Below are positions 36,371-44,959 of a stretch of 64,000 bases of DNA, in pieces (position 1 is the first letter of the stretch; each line of letters starts with the position of its first letter). Below the pieces are notes generated by a model. That model saw only the letters and a program-made list of their open reading frames with translations, was not told where the DNA came from and did not search any database. Source of the stretch: Oscillatoria sp. SIO1A7 (GTDB lineage Bacteria; Cyanobacteriota; Cyanobacteriia; Cyanobacteriales; Laspinemataceae); the NCBI GenBank assembly GCA_010672965.1, contig JAAHFN010000035.1, positions 16,231 to 80,230 on the forward strand, given 5' to 3'. Made by a program: the position numbers and the translations under genes.

Positions 36371-37273
36371 CTACCAACCGTAGCGTTTCAGTCCATCTTC
36401 GAGAACCTGAATTAAGAGTTTGCCGCATTCTAGGGAAGAAGCTGTCGAACGGCTGGTGATGAAGGGATAATCTACGAGTACAGAGGTTTCGTGACCGACG
36501 TTGCCGATAAAAGCACCATCGGGGCCGACTGCATCGCGAAGAATGTATTCTAAGGGATAGAAGGGAGGCCCAAAGTTAATATAGCCATCTCCAAATCCTT
36601 TGTTAGAACCATCGAGGGCATGAGGTCCTTCAAATCCGGTTCCATCTAGATAGTCATAATCGATGGGGTGTCCGGTGACATGCTTGCCCCAAATAATGCT
36701 CTTTTTCTCCCGGATATCCCGTGCGAATGCCAGACAGGTAACTCCGTAGCATTCCGTGGCCACGGGCTTGTCGAGTTTGACAAAGCCGAGGATTAGTTCG
36801 TGCAGTCTGGAGTTGTTGGCCAGATCTATCAACGCGCCACTACCGCCGACAATTACTAGAGCATCGTATTTGGGCAGCTCTTCCTCGACGATTTTATCCA
36901 CCGTCTTGTAATAGGCTTCCATGTCCCGCAGATAGGTAGGAGAGCTGGGGTAGGCTCGCAGGGGAAACCAATCTGCAAGGCTTTTGGGATTGTCTAGGCG
37001 ACCGGACTTGTCCAAGGCTACGGTCTTTTTACCCATTTCTTCTGAGGTGACTGACCGACCTAGAGGGGGATCGATGTAGCCGGGAGCGCAGCTTACGGAA
37101 AGGGGAGTCGGCTTCTTGCCTGTGGGAGTGATAAATTCGATGTTATAGCCCGCACCATCGCAAGCTTCTACAGGACCGACTAGCTCTTCGCCCCAGTAGC
37201 CCCAGTCCGATACCATTACTAGAATGTTCTTGCTCACTGAATTATCTCCTAAATCAATAATAAGATCGGTCAA
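36371..37273 (-). CDS. DJ-1/PfpI family protein, large type
   Basis: This 300-aa protein has the flavodoxin-like DJ-1/PfpI core: ILVMVSDWGYWGEELVGP with the conserved Glu, DALVIVGGSGALIDLANNSR, and the nucleophile elbow VATECYGVTCLAFAR. The longer insert and the C-terminal GNVGHETSVLVDYPFITSRS resemble the Hsp31/glyoxalase III-like branch. It is 227 bp upstream of the ThDP-enzyme gene on the same strand and may be co-transcribed with it. The activity is not assignable. Confidence 0.8.
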   Translation of the reverse strand: MTDLIIDLGDNSVSKNILVMVSDWGYWGEELVGPVEACDGAGYNIEFITPTGKKPTPLSVSCAPGYIDPPLGRSVTSEEMGKKTVALDKSGRLDNPKSLADWFPLRAYPSSPTYLRDMEAYYKTVDKIVEEELPKYDALVIVGGSGALIDLANNSRLHELILGFVKLDKPVATECYGVTCLAFARDIREKKSIIWGKHVTGHPIDYDYLDGTGFEGPHALDGSNKGFGDGYINFGPPFYPLEYILRDAVGPDGAFIGNVGHETSVLVDYPFITSRSTASSLECGKLLIQVLEDGLKRYGW

Positions 37274-37295
37274 TTTGGTTTGGCAATTTTAGCCA

Positions 37296-37625
37296 CTATT
37301 TAGAGCTATCGAAATAGCGCTCTATTTTTCGGCTCGCGATCGCAAGCCCATCATCTCGCCCATCATCTCGTCCTACAGCAATCTCGTCATATTCCCCGAT
37401 AGGTTTGCCCCTATCGTTTTGCCCCCAATCGGTATTTGCGACCCATACGACGATTTCTGTCTGTAACGAGCTTTTCTCTTCCCCTTTTCTCGAAAGCTCT
37501 TGCCTTCGATTTCTTCTATGTGCTTTTGAGTTGATTGCACTTGGATTGCTCTTTAGCATTAATTGTGGCGCTGGGATAGAAACCTTGCTATTTTGACTTA
37601 TCTCGATCGCTATCTCTGATATCAT
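37296..37625 (-). CDS. Doubtful hypothetical ORF
   Basis: A 109-codon frame with no recognised domain, rich in Arg/Lys/Glu in the middle (KAHRRNRRQELSRKGEEKSS), followed by VVWVANTDWGQND and a short duplicated segment GRDDGRDDG. It starts at the edge of a MITE (37622) and ends 23 bp from the PfpI start. It may be non-coding; it is listed because it lacks a competing explanation. Confidence 0.25.
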   Translation of the reverse strand: MISEIAIEISQNSKVSIPAPQLMLKSNPSAINSKAHRRNRRQELSRKGEEKSSLQTEIVVWVANTDWGQNDRGKPIGEYDEIAVGRDDGRDDGLAIASRKIERYFDSSK

Positions 37626-37766
37626 ATCGGTTTGAATGCCTCAAAAAAGCTTCTGCGCAAGGACAGGGCGTCCCGCCTGTCCGCCTGGGCTCTTTGGGAC
37701 AGGCGGGACGCCCGTCCTACGGGAGATTCCAAATTTTTTCTGTGGGTATTTAACCAGACTTGATAT
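37622..37766. repeat. MITE family 2, copy e
   Basis: It begins ATCATATCGGTTTGAATG and ends TTAACCAGACTTGATAT, with the GGACAGGGCGTCCCGCCTG core. It is nearly identical to 56022-56169, far more so than to the other copies, so the two were probably copied recently. The rest of the gap to 38237 shows no gene. Confidence 0.8.
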
Positions 37767-38237
37767 GAGCTATTAATCCGCCCACGGATTTTAAACCTAG
37801 ATGTTTTTTCTGCCTTTGTCCTTTGCCTTACCTATATTTTCTTTTAAAGACTATGTTTTATATGTTTTTTTGTTTATCCGATCGCTACTATCCAGGTAGT
37901 TTTGAAAATTCAGCATTTTTTCCGATGCGAACATTCCACCCACCCCCAACCCCTCCCATAAGGGGAGTGACCAATGCCCTTATTGGCATTTATTTATTAG
38001 CGGCTATGGATTGCTTCTTCGCGAGCCCGCTAATTTTGAGGCCATTCCAATCCTAGATCTCCGATGCCTTCTGCCGCAATGGAAAAAATCCCGCTCTTAT
38101 GTAAAATTTTTACGCTACTGATGCCAAGTCCTTGCTTATGCATGACAGGTACGCGCATCCCCTTGCGATCGCTTCTGAGGATATAGGAGTCAGCTTAAAT
38201 CGCAAAATAATAGTTAATAATTAACTATTATTGAAGA

Positions 38238-39434
38238 TTAAATCCAATCCGGCCCAAACCAAAGACCTGCTTTGGCTTCTACAGGGGTCTGAGATTCCCA
38301 GGCCAGACGAATATACAGAATCTCTCTAGCCATGACGCTTGAAGCTCTTCCTCCTAAAAACTTGGAAATTAAGGCCAGATTGGGAGGCCAAGCTTCCTCA
38401 GTCGAGCTTTCATAGCACAATCCCGGCCAACTTAACAGAGCTTTACATTTTTCCGGGGTGCATAACTGGGTTTCAACCAAATAGTTCAATAAGGGTTGCC
38501 ATTGGGCGCTGTCGTCTAAACGCCGATCCAAGTAGCATTCCAAGCTGATTTTTCCTAAATTATCAGAGCCAAACTCTATATTGAGAACTACTCTATCCAC
38601 AAGACCTTCTAGCGTCAGAGCGATCGCCTCCCAATCTACTGCCGACCCAAGCCAGCCGCTGTTATTCGAGTACTGCGAAAGATCCAGCGCCGGAATAGCG
38701 CTGACATCTATTCTTATTTTTTTTAGCTTTATCTCTTGTGACCTGACTTGTTGTGAACTGACTTGTTGTGGCTTTACCTGTTGTTCGCTCCCTATCATCA
38801 ATCCGAGGTAAAGCACTTGGGCTCCGGTCGGCAATGCTTGCAAACTGGCGAACAAGTTTTCTTGCACTCCCCCTGGAATCTCTCGGTCGTATATTTGCTC
38901 TATTGCCTTCTGCGCCAGCCAACAGCAGTTGGCAGCTCTCTCCACGCCGAAGTGTAACTCGCCCAAGTCTAACTCGTCGCTCTCTATTGCCCCCAAAAAT
39001 ACACCATTCGGAATCGGAATATCTTGGTGCTTATCTAGATCGAAGTTCAGCCAAATACTCTCTATTCCTTGCCCCAGAGCAGATATACCTTGCTCCCGAG
39101 CCAGAGATAATTTCTGGATGCACTGCCACTCCTGAAAAGAGAGCAGTTGCGAGTCTATCTGCGAGGCTTTGTCTGGGAGATGGACGGCAAAGCTGGCGGG
39201 TTGGATGCCCGCTCCCAAACCGCATTCCAACCAAGAACCCCAGCTTGGCTGCAAAAGATTAGCGAGGCGATCGAGTTGCAACAGGGATGCTTCTGAGACT
39301 AACTCGGGCGGGAAATAGGGGTTTATAACTCTTAGGTAATCGGCTAGACGGTAATCCATTGGCCAACCCTGGGGCTTTAAACCGCTCCCTCGCTCTTGCT
39401 CTTCTGGCTTTTCTATCTCTGTTGTAAAAATCAA
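38238..39434 (-). CDS. Unknown 398-aa protein next to an NHLP leader peptide gene
   Basis: I do not recognise a domain. The protein is acidic and has a Gln-rich patch (EQQVKPQQVSSQQVRSQEIK). Its C-terminal part contains ILYIRLAWESQTPVEAKAGL and ends WFGPDWI. No membrane helix or signal is visible. The start at 39434 is a TTG; an ATG at 39359 (MDYRLADYLRVINPYFPPE) is an alternative with a better beginning. It lies 136 bp downstream of the NHLP leader gene on the same strand, so it is a candidate partner of that peptide. Confidence 0.6.
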   Translation of the reverse strand: MIFTTEIEKPEEQERGSGLKPQGWPMDYRLADYLRVINPYFPPELVSEASLLQLDRLANLLQPSWGSWLECGLGAGIQPASFAVHLPDKASQIDSQLLSFQEWQCIQKLSLAREQGISALGQGIESIWLNFDLDKHQDIPIPNGVFLGAIESDELDLGELHFGVERAANCCWLAQKAIEQIYDREIPGGVQENLFASLQALPTGAQVLYLGLMIGSEQQVKPQQVSSQQVRSQEIKLKKIRIDVSAIPALDLSQYSNNSGWLGSAVDWEAIALTLEGLVDRVVLNIEFGSDNLGKISLECYLDRRLDDSAQWQPLLNYLVETQLCTPEKCKALLSWPGLCYESSTEEAWPPNLALISKFLGGRASSVMAREILYIRLAWESQTPVEAKAGLWFGPDWI

Positions 39435-39570
39435 TGATCTTAAGAGCCCCTGACTCTTCCCCCAAAAATTTTGACTCTTAAACTAGAGTCTGTTTTTGCA
39501 CTATCTTACCCTTATATTCTCGCCTCACCTTCGCCATATTGCTTAATTGGCTTTAATGGGACATTCCAGC

Positions 39571-39810
39571 CTACTTTATTTTATCTTTAACCAAATAGGG
39601 CAATACTATATATATTACCTTTTGGCTTTCTTCCACTACTCTGATTTGAATGTCTGCTGGCAGCTCCGCACCGAATTCTTTAGCGATCGCTCTTTTCGGA
39701 CTAGCCATTAATTCCTGCTTAAAGTCAGAATCCTGTAAGGCTTTGGCGATTACTTGTATCTCCAAATCTTGTTCGCTCTCTCCATTATTCGCACCTAGCC
39801 TTGAGTTCAT
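39571..39810 (-). CDS. NHLP-type (nitrile hydratase alpha-like) RiPP leader peptide with minimal core
   Basis: This 79-aa peptide matches the NHLP leader pattern: KALQDSDFKQELMASPKRAI, then AKEFGAELPADIQIRVVEES and the closing IYIVLP. In NHLP RiPP precursors this leader (derived from nitrile hydratase alpha) is followed by a core that is modified and exported. Here only YLVKDKIK follows, so there is essentially no Cys/Ser/Thr-bearing core. No LanM, radical SAM or peptidase-transporter gene is in the window. The ATG start is clear. It may act as a regulatory or stand-alone leader, or the precursor has lost its core. Confidence 0.8.
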   Translation of the reverse strand: MNSRLGANNGESEQDLEIQVIAKALQDSDFKQELMASPKRAIAKEFGAELPADIQIRVVEESQKVIYIVLPYLVKDKIK

Positions 39811-40141
39811 TCCCGATTGCCAGCTAATTTACAACCCAGATTCCCAAATCTCTAATCTTATACTGTTACTGCTTTAAATATACTTACTTAATGTCAGTAT
39901 ATTTTTATTAAAAATAATTTGAATATATAATTTATCGTTGCTTGCCCTAAAAAACATAATAGCGATTTCTCGATCGATTCGACAATGGATATTTTTACGA
40001 TTCGATTGGGAATTTTCTCGATCGGTTCGTTTATAATTCTCTGTTCACTGAAAACGCAGTTGGCGACCTGTTATAAATTATAAGTCATCTTGACAACCAA
40101 TAACCTATAACCGATCGCCAATAAATTAAATCCTCTCATTT
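39811..40141. other. AT-rich intergenic region upstream of the NHLP gene
   Basis: A strongly AT-rich interval (39860-39950 is nearly all A/T) that probably contains the NHLP gene promoter and the end of the response-regulator transcription unit. A CTCGATCGATTCG/CTCGATCGGTTCG direct repeat lies at 39967 and 40017. No gene is seen. Confidence 0.5.
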
Positions 40142-40978
40142 CTAAGATAAGCTTTCTAGAGGATCGCCCGCTCGCTGTGCGTCCCTCCAAGTTTTTGGTG
40201 GTTGTTGGTGAACTTTACGAAAATGCTTGACAAAGTGACCCGTATCCACATACCCCACAATCTCTGCAACCTTGTGAACTGTCAATTCCGTTTCTATCAA
40301 GAGGTGACGCGCCTGGAACATTCGGCGTTGGACAATCCATTGATACAATGTTTGTCCGGTCAAGCGACGTACCAAGCTAGTTAAGTAGGATGGCGAGTAG
40401 CCGAAAGCTTTTGCAATCTCGTTTAAACCTATGGATTGCGGGTAGTTTTCCTCTACGAAAGCAAATATCTCCTGCAACTGGCGGTGTTCGGGAAACTGGA
40501 AGGGAATCGGAGTTTTGGTCAGAGCCTCCGGTTCTTGCTCCCGAGGTATTGGCACTTTTTTATTTGGCTCCGCAACATTCTTGGCCGCCCCGTATAGCTG
40601 CTTCAGCAAGTTTCGCGATCGCAACCGAGCGGCGATCGCTTCTACCAACTCCACTGTAGTAAAGGGCTTGCTAAGATAATCATCGGCTCCCAATGCCATC
40701 CCCTGACGTTGTGCTAGCCGGTCGTTCTTCGCCGATAGAAAAATAAGCGGAATAGTTGCCGTAACTATATCTTTTCTTAAAGCACTCAGTACCCCATACC
40801 CATCTAGCTTTGGCAAAACTATATCGCATAGTACGAGATCTGGCTGATGGATATGCGCTTGTTCCACCCCGCTCCGGCCGTTATTAGCCTCCACAACACT
40901 AAAACCCTCAGACTCCAAGCAGTCCGCAATCATGTCTCGGGTTGTTGCTTCGTCTTCGATTACCAAAATTTTGCTCAT
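40142..40978 (-). CDS. Response regulator with AraC-type DNA-binding domain
   Basis: This 278-aa protein has an N-terminal receiver (VIEDEATTRDM, phospho-acceptor Asp52 in LVLCDIVLPK, Lys104 in YLSKPF) and a C-terminal AraC-type double helix-turn-helix (~residues 170-268), with GLNEIAKAFGYSPSYLTSLV and HKVAEIVGYVDTGHFVKHFR. It is a transcription factor activated by phosphorylation, with the multi-PAS kinase 650 bp upstream on the same strand a likely partner. The target genes may include the adjacent NHLP locus, which lies just downstream. Confidence 0.92.
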   Translation of the reverse strand: MSKILVIEDEATTRDMIADCLESEGFSVVEANNGRSGVEQAHIHQPDLVLCDIVLPKLDGYGVLSALRKDIVTATIPLIFLSAKNDRLAQRQGMALGADDYLSKPFTTVELVEAIAARLRSRNLLKQLYGAAKNVAEPNKKVPIPREQEPEALTKTPIPFQFPEHRQLQEIFAFVEENYPQSIGLNEIAKAFGYSPSYLTSLVRRLTGQTLYQWIVQRRMFQARHLLIETELTVHKVAEIVGYVDTGHFVKHFRKVHQQPPKTWRDAQRAGDPLESLS

Positions 40979-41629
40979 CCTAAACCGCCTTTGAGCTGCA
41001 CTTTATAATATGGTTCGGTCTCGTTTTTTCTATTTTTTAGCCTTTAGCTTAGCTTGCGGCCTCGGGCAATTCGCCCTACAGCTTATGCGCAGAGCGCAAA
41101 GCTGCGCCAACAGCTTTTTTGAGCATTCAGCTTGTTAACTTTTTTGCCTAACGAGCGATCGTTAGTTTTTTTTATTTTTTCGCCTAGCCTGCGCTTCACC
41201 TTTGGCGGCCTTTAGCCTTCAGCTTTCATCCATCACCCGTTAGTTTTTTTTGCCTTCACCCATCAGCTTGTTACTTAGAAATAAGCTTGCAGCGCTCGGC
41301 CTACCCTGCCGGAAGGGCTTCACCCAAAAGCTTTTCTTTTTTGCTTACTAGGCCATATCCCTTGGCTCTTTCCTGAAACTTAGATTTATTTTTATACATT
41401 TTAGTTGCACCCATGCCTTACTCGCTCCATAAATTATTATAGCTAATCAAAAATCATCCCTGTTGTTAACATCTGTTTATTTTTTTATATCGGTGCTTCA
41501 CGAGCTATTTGCGGCCATTGTTTTGCCATTATCATTTTTGCTGCATGGTGGCTGGGCGCATTTCGTCCAGCCACCATGCAGGCCACCACCATCCACGACT
41601 CTATTATATAGAGTTACTGCTAGCTCTGT
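40979..41629. other. Intergenic region with a 14-bp-stem hairpin
   Basis: No gene is seen in 650 bp. The stretch 41542-41580 is a perfect hairpin: TGCATGGTGGCTGG, 11-base loop, CCAGCCACCATGCA. It lies 50 bp beyond the kinase stop and could act as a transcription pause or end site, although no T-run follows. The stretch 41030-41350 contains loose repeats of TTAGCTTTTAGCCTTCAG type. Confidence 0.6.
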
Positions 41630-44065
41630 CTAGGAGCTATTTAGGGGCAATGTAACGGTGAATGTTGTACCCTTGTCGAGCTGACTCGAACAGGTAATCT
41701 GACCGCCATGCAAGCGGACAAACTTTTTCACAACTGCCAATCCTACGCCGTACCCAGGGATATCGCCCACATTCTCTCCTCTGTGAAAGGGTTCAAAGAG
41801 TTTTTGCCTATCTGCCCAAAGAATCCCAATACCTCGGTCTTCTATCTGAAAAGTTATCTGACCGCCTATTGTAGCGCAGGCGTTTTTCGCATCTTGGTTT
41901 GTAGTGCAAGCTTCTTCTAATGTAGGGTCATCCCCCTCTTCTGGACTGAAGGCTACCTTGAGAAAAACCGGACTTTCTGGGGCGGAGTATTTACAGGCAT
42001 TCGAGAGTAGGTTGGTCAGAATTGGTTCCAGCAGTTTTGCATCTAAGTTGAATAGCTTTGGACTATTAGGCGTATTAACTCTAGGGTTATTCTCTTCTGT
42101 TATATCCTGTATGTTTTTTCCTATCGGTGTTTCGGCGTTTTTTACTGTAGCCTCTAGTTCGCGATCGCCCTGCGTCTTCCTAGCAAAGTCACCCTGCCTA
42201 TAAATAAAGTGAATTGGATGTCCGGCGCTTGTTGGTTCCAGCTCTATCGAAGCTACTATCTCCTGGCAAAACCGAATTAAGTCTAGGGGTTGGGGGTCGT
42301 ATTTAATCTTGCCTGCATCGGCACACCCCATCACCAAAACATCATTCAATAATTTGTTGATTTGATGGACTGCAGATTGGATGCGAGCCAAATACTTAGA
42401 TTTTTTCTCTTTTTTCCAGCCATCTCCGTAGTTTTGGAGAGAACTGGCTGCAAAGGATATTATGTTTAGGGGCTTGCCGAACTCGTGGGAGAGCATGGAC
42501 ACTAAATGCGATCGCCACTGGCTCAGTTCTTTTTCCTGAGCTAACGCCCTATGAACCGCCAGCTCTGCTTTTTTGCGATCGGTAACATCTACTGCTATGC
42601 CCAGCACCGCCATTTCCCCTTCTATTTTTATTTTGCTAATCCAACAGTCCAGCCAGCGATCCTCCCCGCTCTTGGTTACAAAGCGGAATTCTTTATGCTG
42701 CGGATTATTTTCCTCTTGTTCTACTACTTCCGAGTCCTCGCTAACTTCCATCAACTGTTGGAACTTGCTATTTTCTAGAAGTTCTGGACTCGAATAACCC
42801 GTAATAGTTGTCCCGGCTGGATTGACGTAGCGAAACCTCTCTTTGCGATCTATATATATAATCGCATCGGTCATCTCGGCCAAAACACGAAACTGTGCTT
42901 CGCTTTGACGCAGTTCGCTTTGGGCGCGCTCGCATACCGTAATATCCCGAAAAGTCCAGACCGTACCGATAATCCTCTTGCCCAACTTCTGAGTTCTGGA
43001 GGAGCAATCGAACATGCGCCCATTTTTCAATCGCAAAATCTCTGGTTTTTCCCCCTCGGTGCTGCCATGTATTGCCTGAAATAGACGAATCGCCTCCGCT
43101 CGTTCGCACTGGAGCGCTAAAAATTCTAGCCATTGTTTGGAATCGACCACAGCTCTGATTCTCTCGGGAATCTCCCACATCTCCACTAGACTTTGGTTAA
43201 AAGCCGTGACTGTGCCCTCTGTACTCAATCCTAAAACCCCGTCTGCTAAGGATTCCAAGGTCGATTGCACTAGGCAAAAGGATTCATCTGGATTTAATTC
43301 ATCTGGATTTAATTCATCTGGATTTAATTCATCTGGATTTAATTCATCTGGATTTAATTCATCTGGATTTAACTTAGGAGACTTCTGGGAACCCTTAGTC
43401 CCCTCCTGGGAGGGTTTTTCCCCGATCGCAGTACCCGCCCCCATACTCCCGAGAGGGGGCATCGCGCCTAAGCGATCGCTACTCTCCCATTGGAGCCTTT
43501 CGTTTTCCTCGGTCAAGTCTCGACCAATTACCTGGAGTCGAACTACAGTTCCCGCCCCGTTTCTAATGGCTTTTACAAATAAATCGATTATGGCCGAACT
43601 GCCGTCAAAGCGTTGCAAGGGAACTTGGCCGCGAACCGAACGACCTTTTTGAGCAGTAGCGATCGCCCATAGCAACCATTGCTTTGCTGCTTCCTGCGAC
43701 CACCAGCGCGTTTGCCAAATCGGATCTCCCTTCGATCCCGCCTCTACTCCCCCCAGCTCCAGGGCAGCTTTATTCGCCTCTATGAGAGTACCTCCAGGGC
43801 AGAGCGTCCACTCTAGCAGCGGATCTCCGTCGTTTTCTTCCCCACAGGTTTTTACCTCTTTGGAGCCGAGGGCGATCGCTACTTTTTCTTGGTCGGCCAG
43901 TTCGAGTTGCAGCCTTTTGACTAACTCCTGTACTTCTGGCGTTTCCAGTTCTGGCGTTTCCAGTTCTGGCGTTTCCAGCTCTGGCTTTTTGGTCCGTGAG
44001 GCACTTTCTCGTGCCAAGCCATTAATGGCCCAGTTCCATTTAATCCCAAAAGTCTCAAAAGTCAT
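41630..44065 (-). CDS. Multi-PAS sensor histidine kinase
   Basis: This 811-aa cytoplasmic kinase has no membrane helix. PAS-like regions lie at ~85-190, ~265-390 (ESLADGVLGLSTEGTVTAFN) and ~395-520 (FRVLAEMTDAIIYIDRKERF). The phospho-acceptor is His527 in MLSHEFGKPLNII, followed by HATPase_c with N-box LLSNACKYSAPESP, G1 EDRGIGI and G2 GYGVGLAVVKKF. It autophosphorylates and passes phosphate to a regulator, probably the AraC-type one downstream. Two in-frame 15-bp tandem repeats are unusual: PELET x3 near residue 28 and LNPDE x6 near residue 235, both between folded parts, so the linkers can vary in length. Confidence 0.92.
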   Translation of the reverse strand: MTFETFGIKWNWAINGLARESASRTKKPELETPELETPELETPEVQELVKRLQLELADQEKVAIALGSKEVKTCGEENDGDPLLEWTLCPGGTLIEANKAALELGGVEAGSKGDPIWQTRWWSQEAAKQWLLWAIATAQKGRSVRGQVPLQRFDGSSAIIDLFVKAIRNGAGTVVRLQVIGRDLTEENERLQWESSDRLGAMPPLGSMGAGTAIGEKPSQEGTKGSQKSPKLNPDELNPDELNPDELNPDELNPDELNPDESFCLVQSTLESLADGVLGLSTEGTVTAFNQSLVEMWEIPERIRAVVDSKQWLEFLALQCERAEAIRLFQAIHGSTEGEKPEILRLKNGRMFDCSSRTQKLGKRIIGTVWTFRDITVCERAQSELRQSEAQFRVLAEMTDAIIYIDRKERFRYVNPAGTTITGYSSPELLENSKFQQLMEVSEDSEVVEQEENNPQHKEFRFVTKSGEDRWLDCWISKIKIEGEMAVLGIAVDVTDRKKAELAVHRALAQEKELSQWRSHLVSMLSHEFGKPLNIISFAASSLQNYGDGWKKEKKSKYLARIQSAVHQINKLLNDVLVMGCADAGKIKYDPQPLDLIRFCQEIVASIELEPTSAGHPIHFIYRQGDFARKTQGDRELEATVKNAETPIGKNIQDITEENNPRVNTPNSPKLFNLDAKLLEPILTNLLSNACKYSAPESPVFLKVAFSPEEGDDPTLEEACTTNQDAKNACATIGGQITFQIEDRGIGILWADRQKLFEPFHRGENVGDIPGYGVGLAVVKKFVRLHGGQITCSSQLDKGTTFTVTLPLNSS
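43281..43372. repeat. 15-bp tandem repeat inside the kinase gene (x6)
   Basis: The unit GATTTAATTCATCTG is repeated exactly about six times and encodes LNPDE on the minus strand. Being a multiple of three, slippage changes the linker length by five residues without a frameshift. A second unit of 15 bp (TTCTGGCGTTTCCAG) is repeated at about 43936-43983. Confidence 0.9.
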
Positions 44066-44959
44066 ACCCTATAGGCGTTTTAAGTCCTTCTCGACCTACT
44101 CTTTTAGCAGCATAGCCTACAAAATTTAGCAGCTCTCCGTAAACTCGCGTATTTCCTTCTCTGAAGTTACCGCTATACAAGCATTTGAAAGATTGTGATT
44201 ATTTTTTTTAGCATTCCTCAATTGCCATAATCTCTCTGCCTTTTGTTGTAGCTACAAAATGCTACCCCTATTTAAGCACGCTAGCTAAACCAGCAAGTTT
44301 TGCATATTATCTTAATGTTTTCTTCATAATTATCCCCGATCGTGATATAGCAATAAGCTCTCAGCTCTCAGCTCTCAGCTCTCAGCTCTCAGCAGCATTG
44401 CCGGGTGGGTAGCAAACGCAAAAAGTGCTTAGTTAGATGGCAGGACTTTAGCTGACTGCTCAGAGGCCGATCGCCTGATAGCTTATTGCTATAACATCCG
44501 TTAAATGGGACTTACGCATCTACGCTACGGGTAGGGGCAACCACGGGGGGATTGCCCCTACAACGATCGGATATAGATACTTTGCGTAAGTCCTGTTAAA
44601 TTAGAACGGGTTACCGATTGATTATTACAAGTAACTTAGTTAGTAATTGACTGGGTGGTGCCAGTTATTTGTATTAGGACTTACGCAGTGACATTATTTG
44701 TAGGGTGTCGCACCACGCAAGAGAGCGCTATATCTGCAATTAAATCGTACAGGAAAGCGTAAGTCCTATGTATATAGCATTACCGACGCTCGGGCGCGGA
44801 CAGTTACGAAGTGCCAATAGCTTGAATTGGCAAGACTTTGACGCTCAAGCTGACTGCTGCCCAAGCGTTGCCCAACGCGGCAGGGTAAGCTGACCGCTTA
44901 CTGCTATATTATTGAAGCAAACGGCAATTTAAAAATCGCCAAACTTTCCTCGGCCCATC
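44066..44959. repeat. Repeat-filled divergent intergenic region upstream of dnaX
   Basis: The 894-bp gap between the leftward kinase gene and rightward dnaX holds CTCAGCT heptamers (44354-44393) and two GGACTTACGC...GCGTAAGTCC elements (44508-44594 and 44676-44767). The first has the palindrome GTAGGGGCAACC/GGATTGCCCCTAC; the second has a different interior. A fragment of CTCAAGCTGACTGCT type is near 44850. No gene is seen. Confidence 0.75.

Noticed and set aside
41542..41580. Intrinsic terminator of the kinase gene
   Set aside because: The stem is perfect, but neither strand has a following T-run, so it is recorded as a hairpin only.
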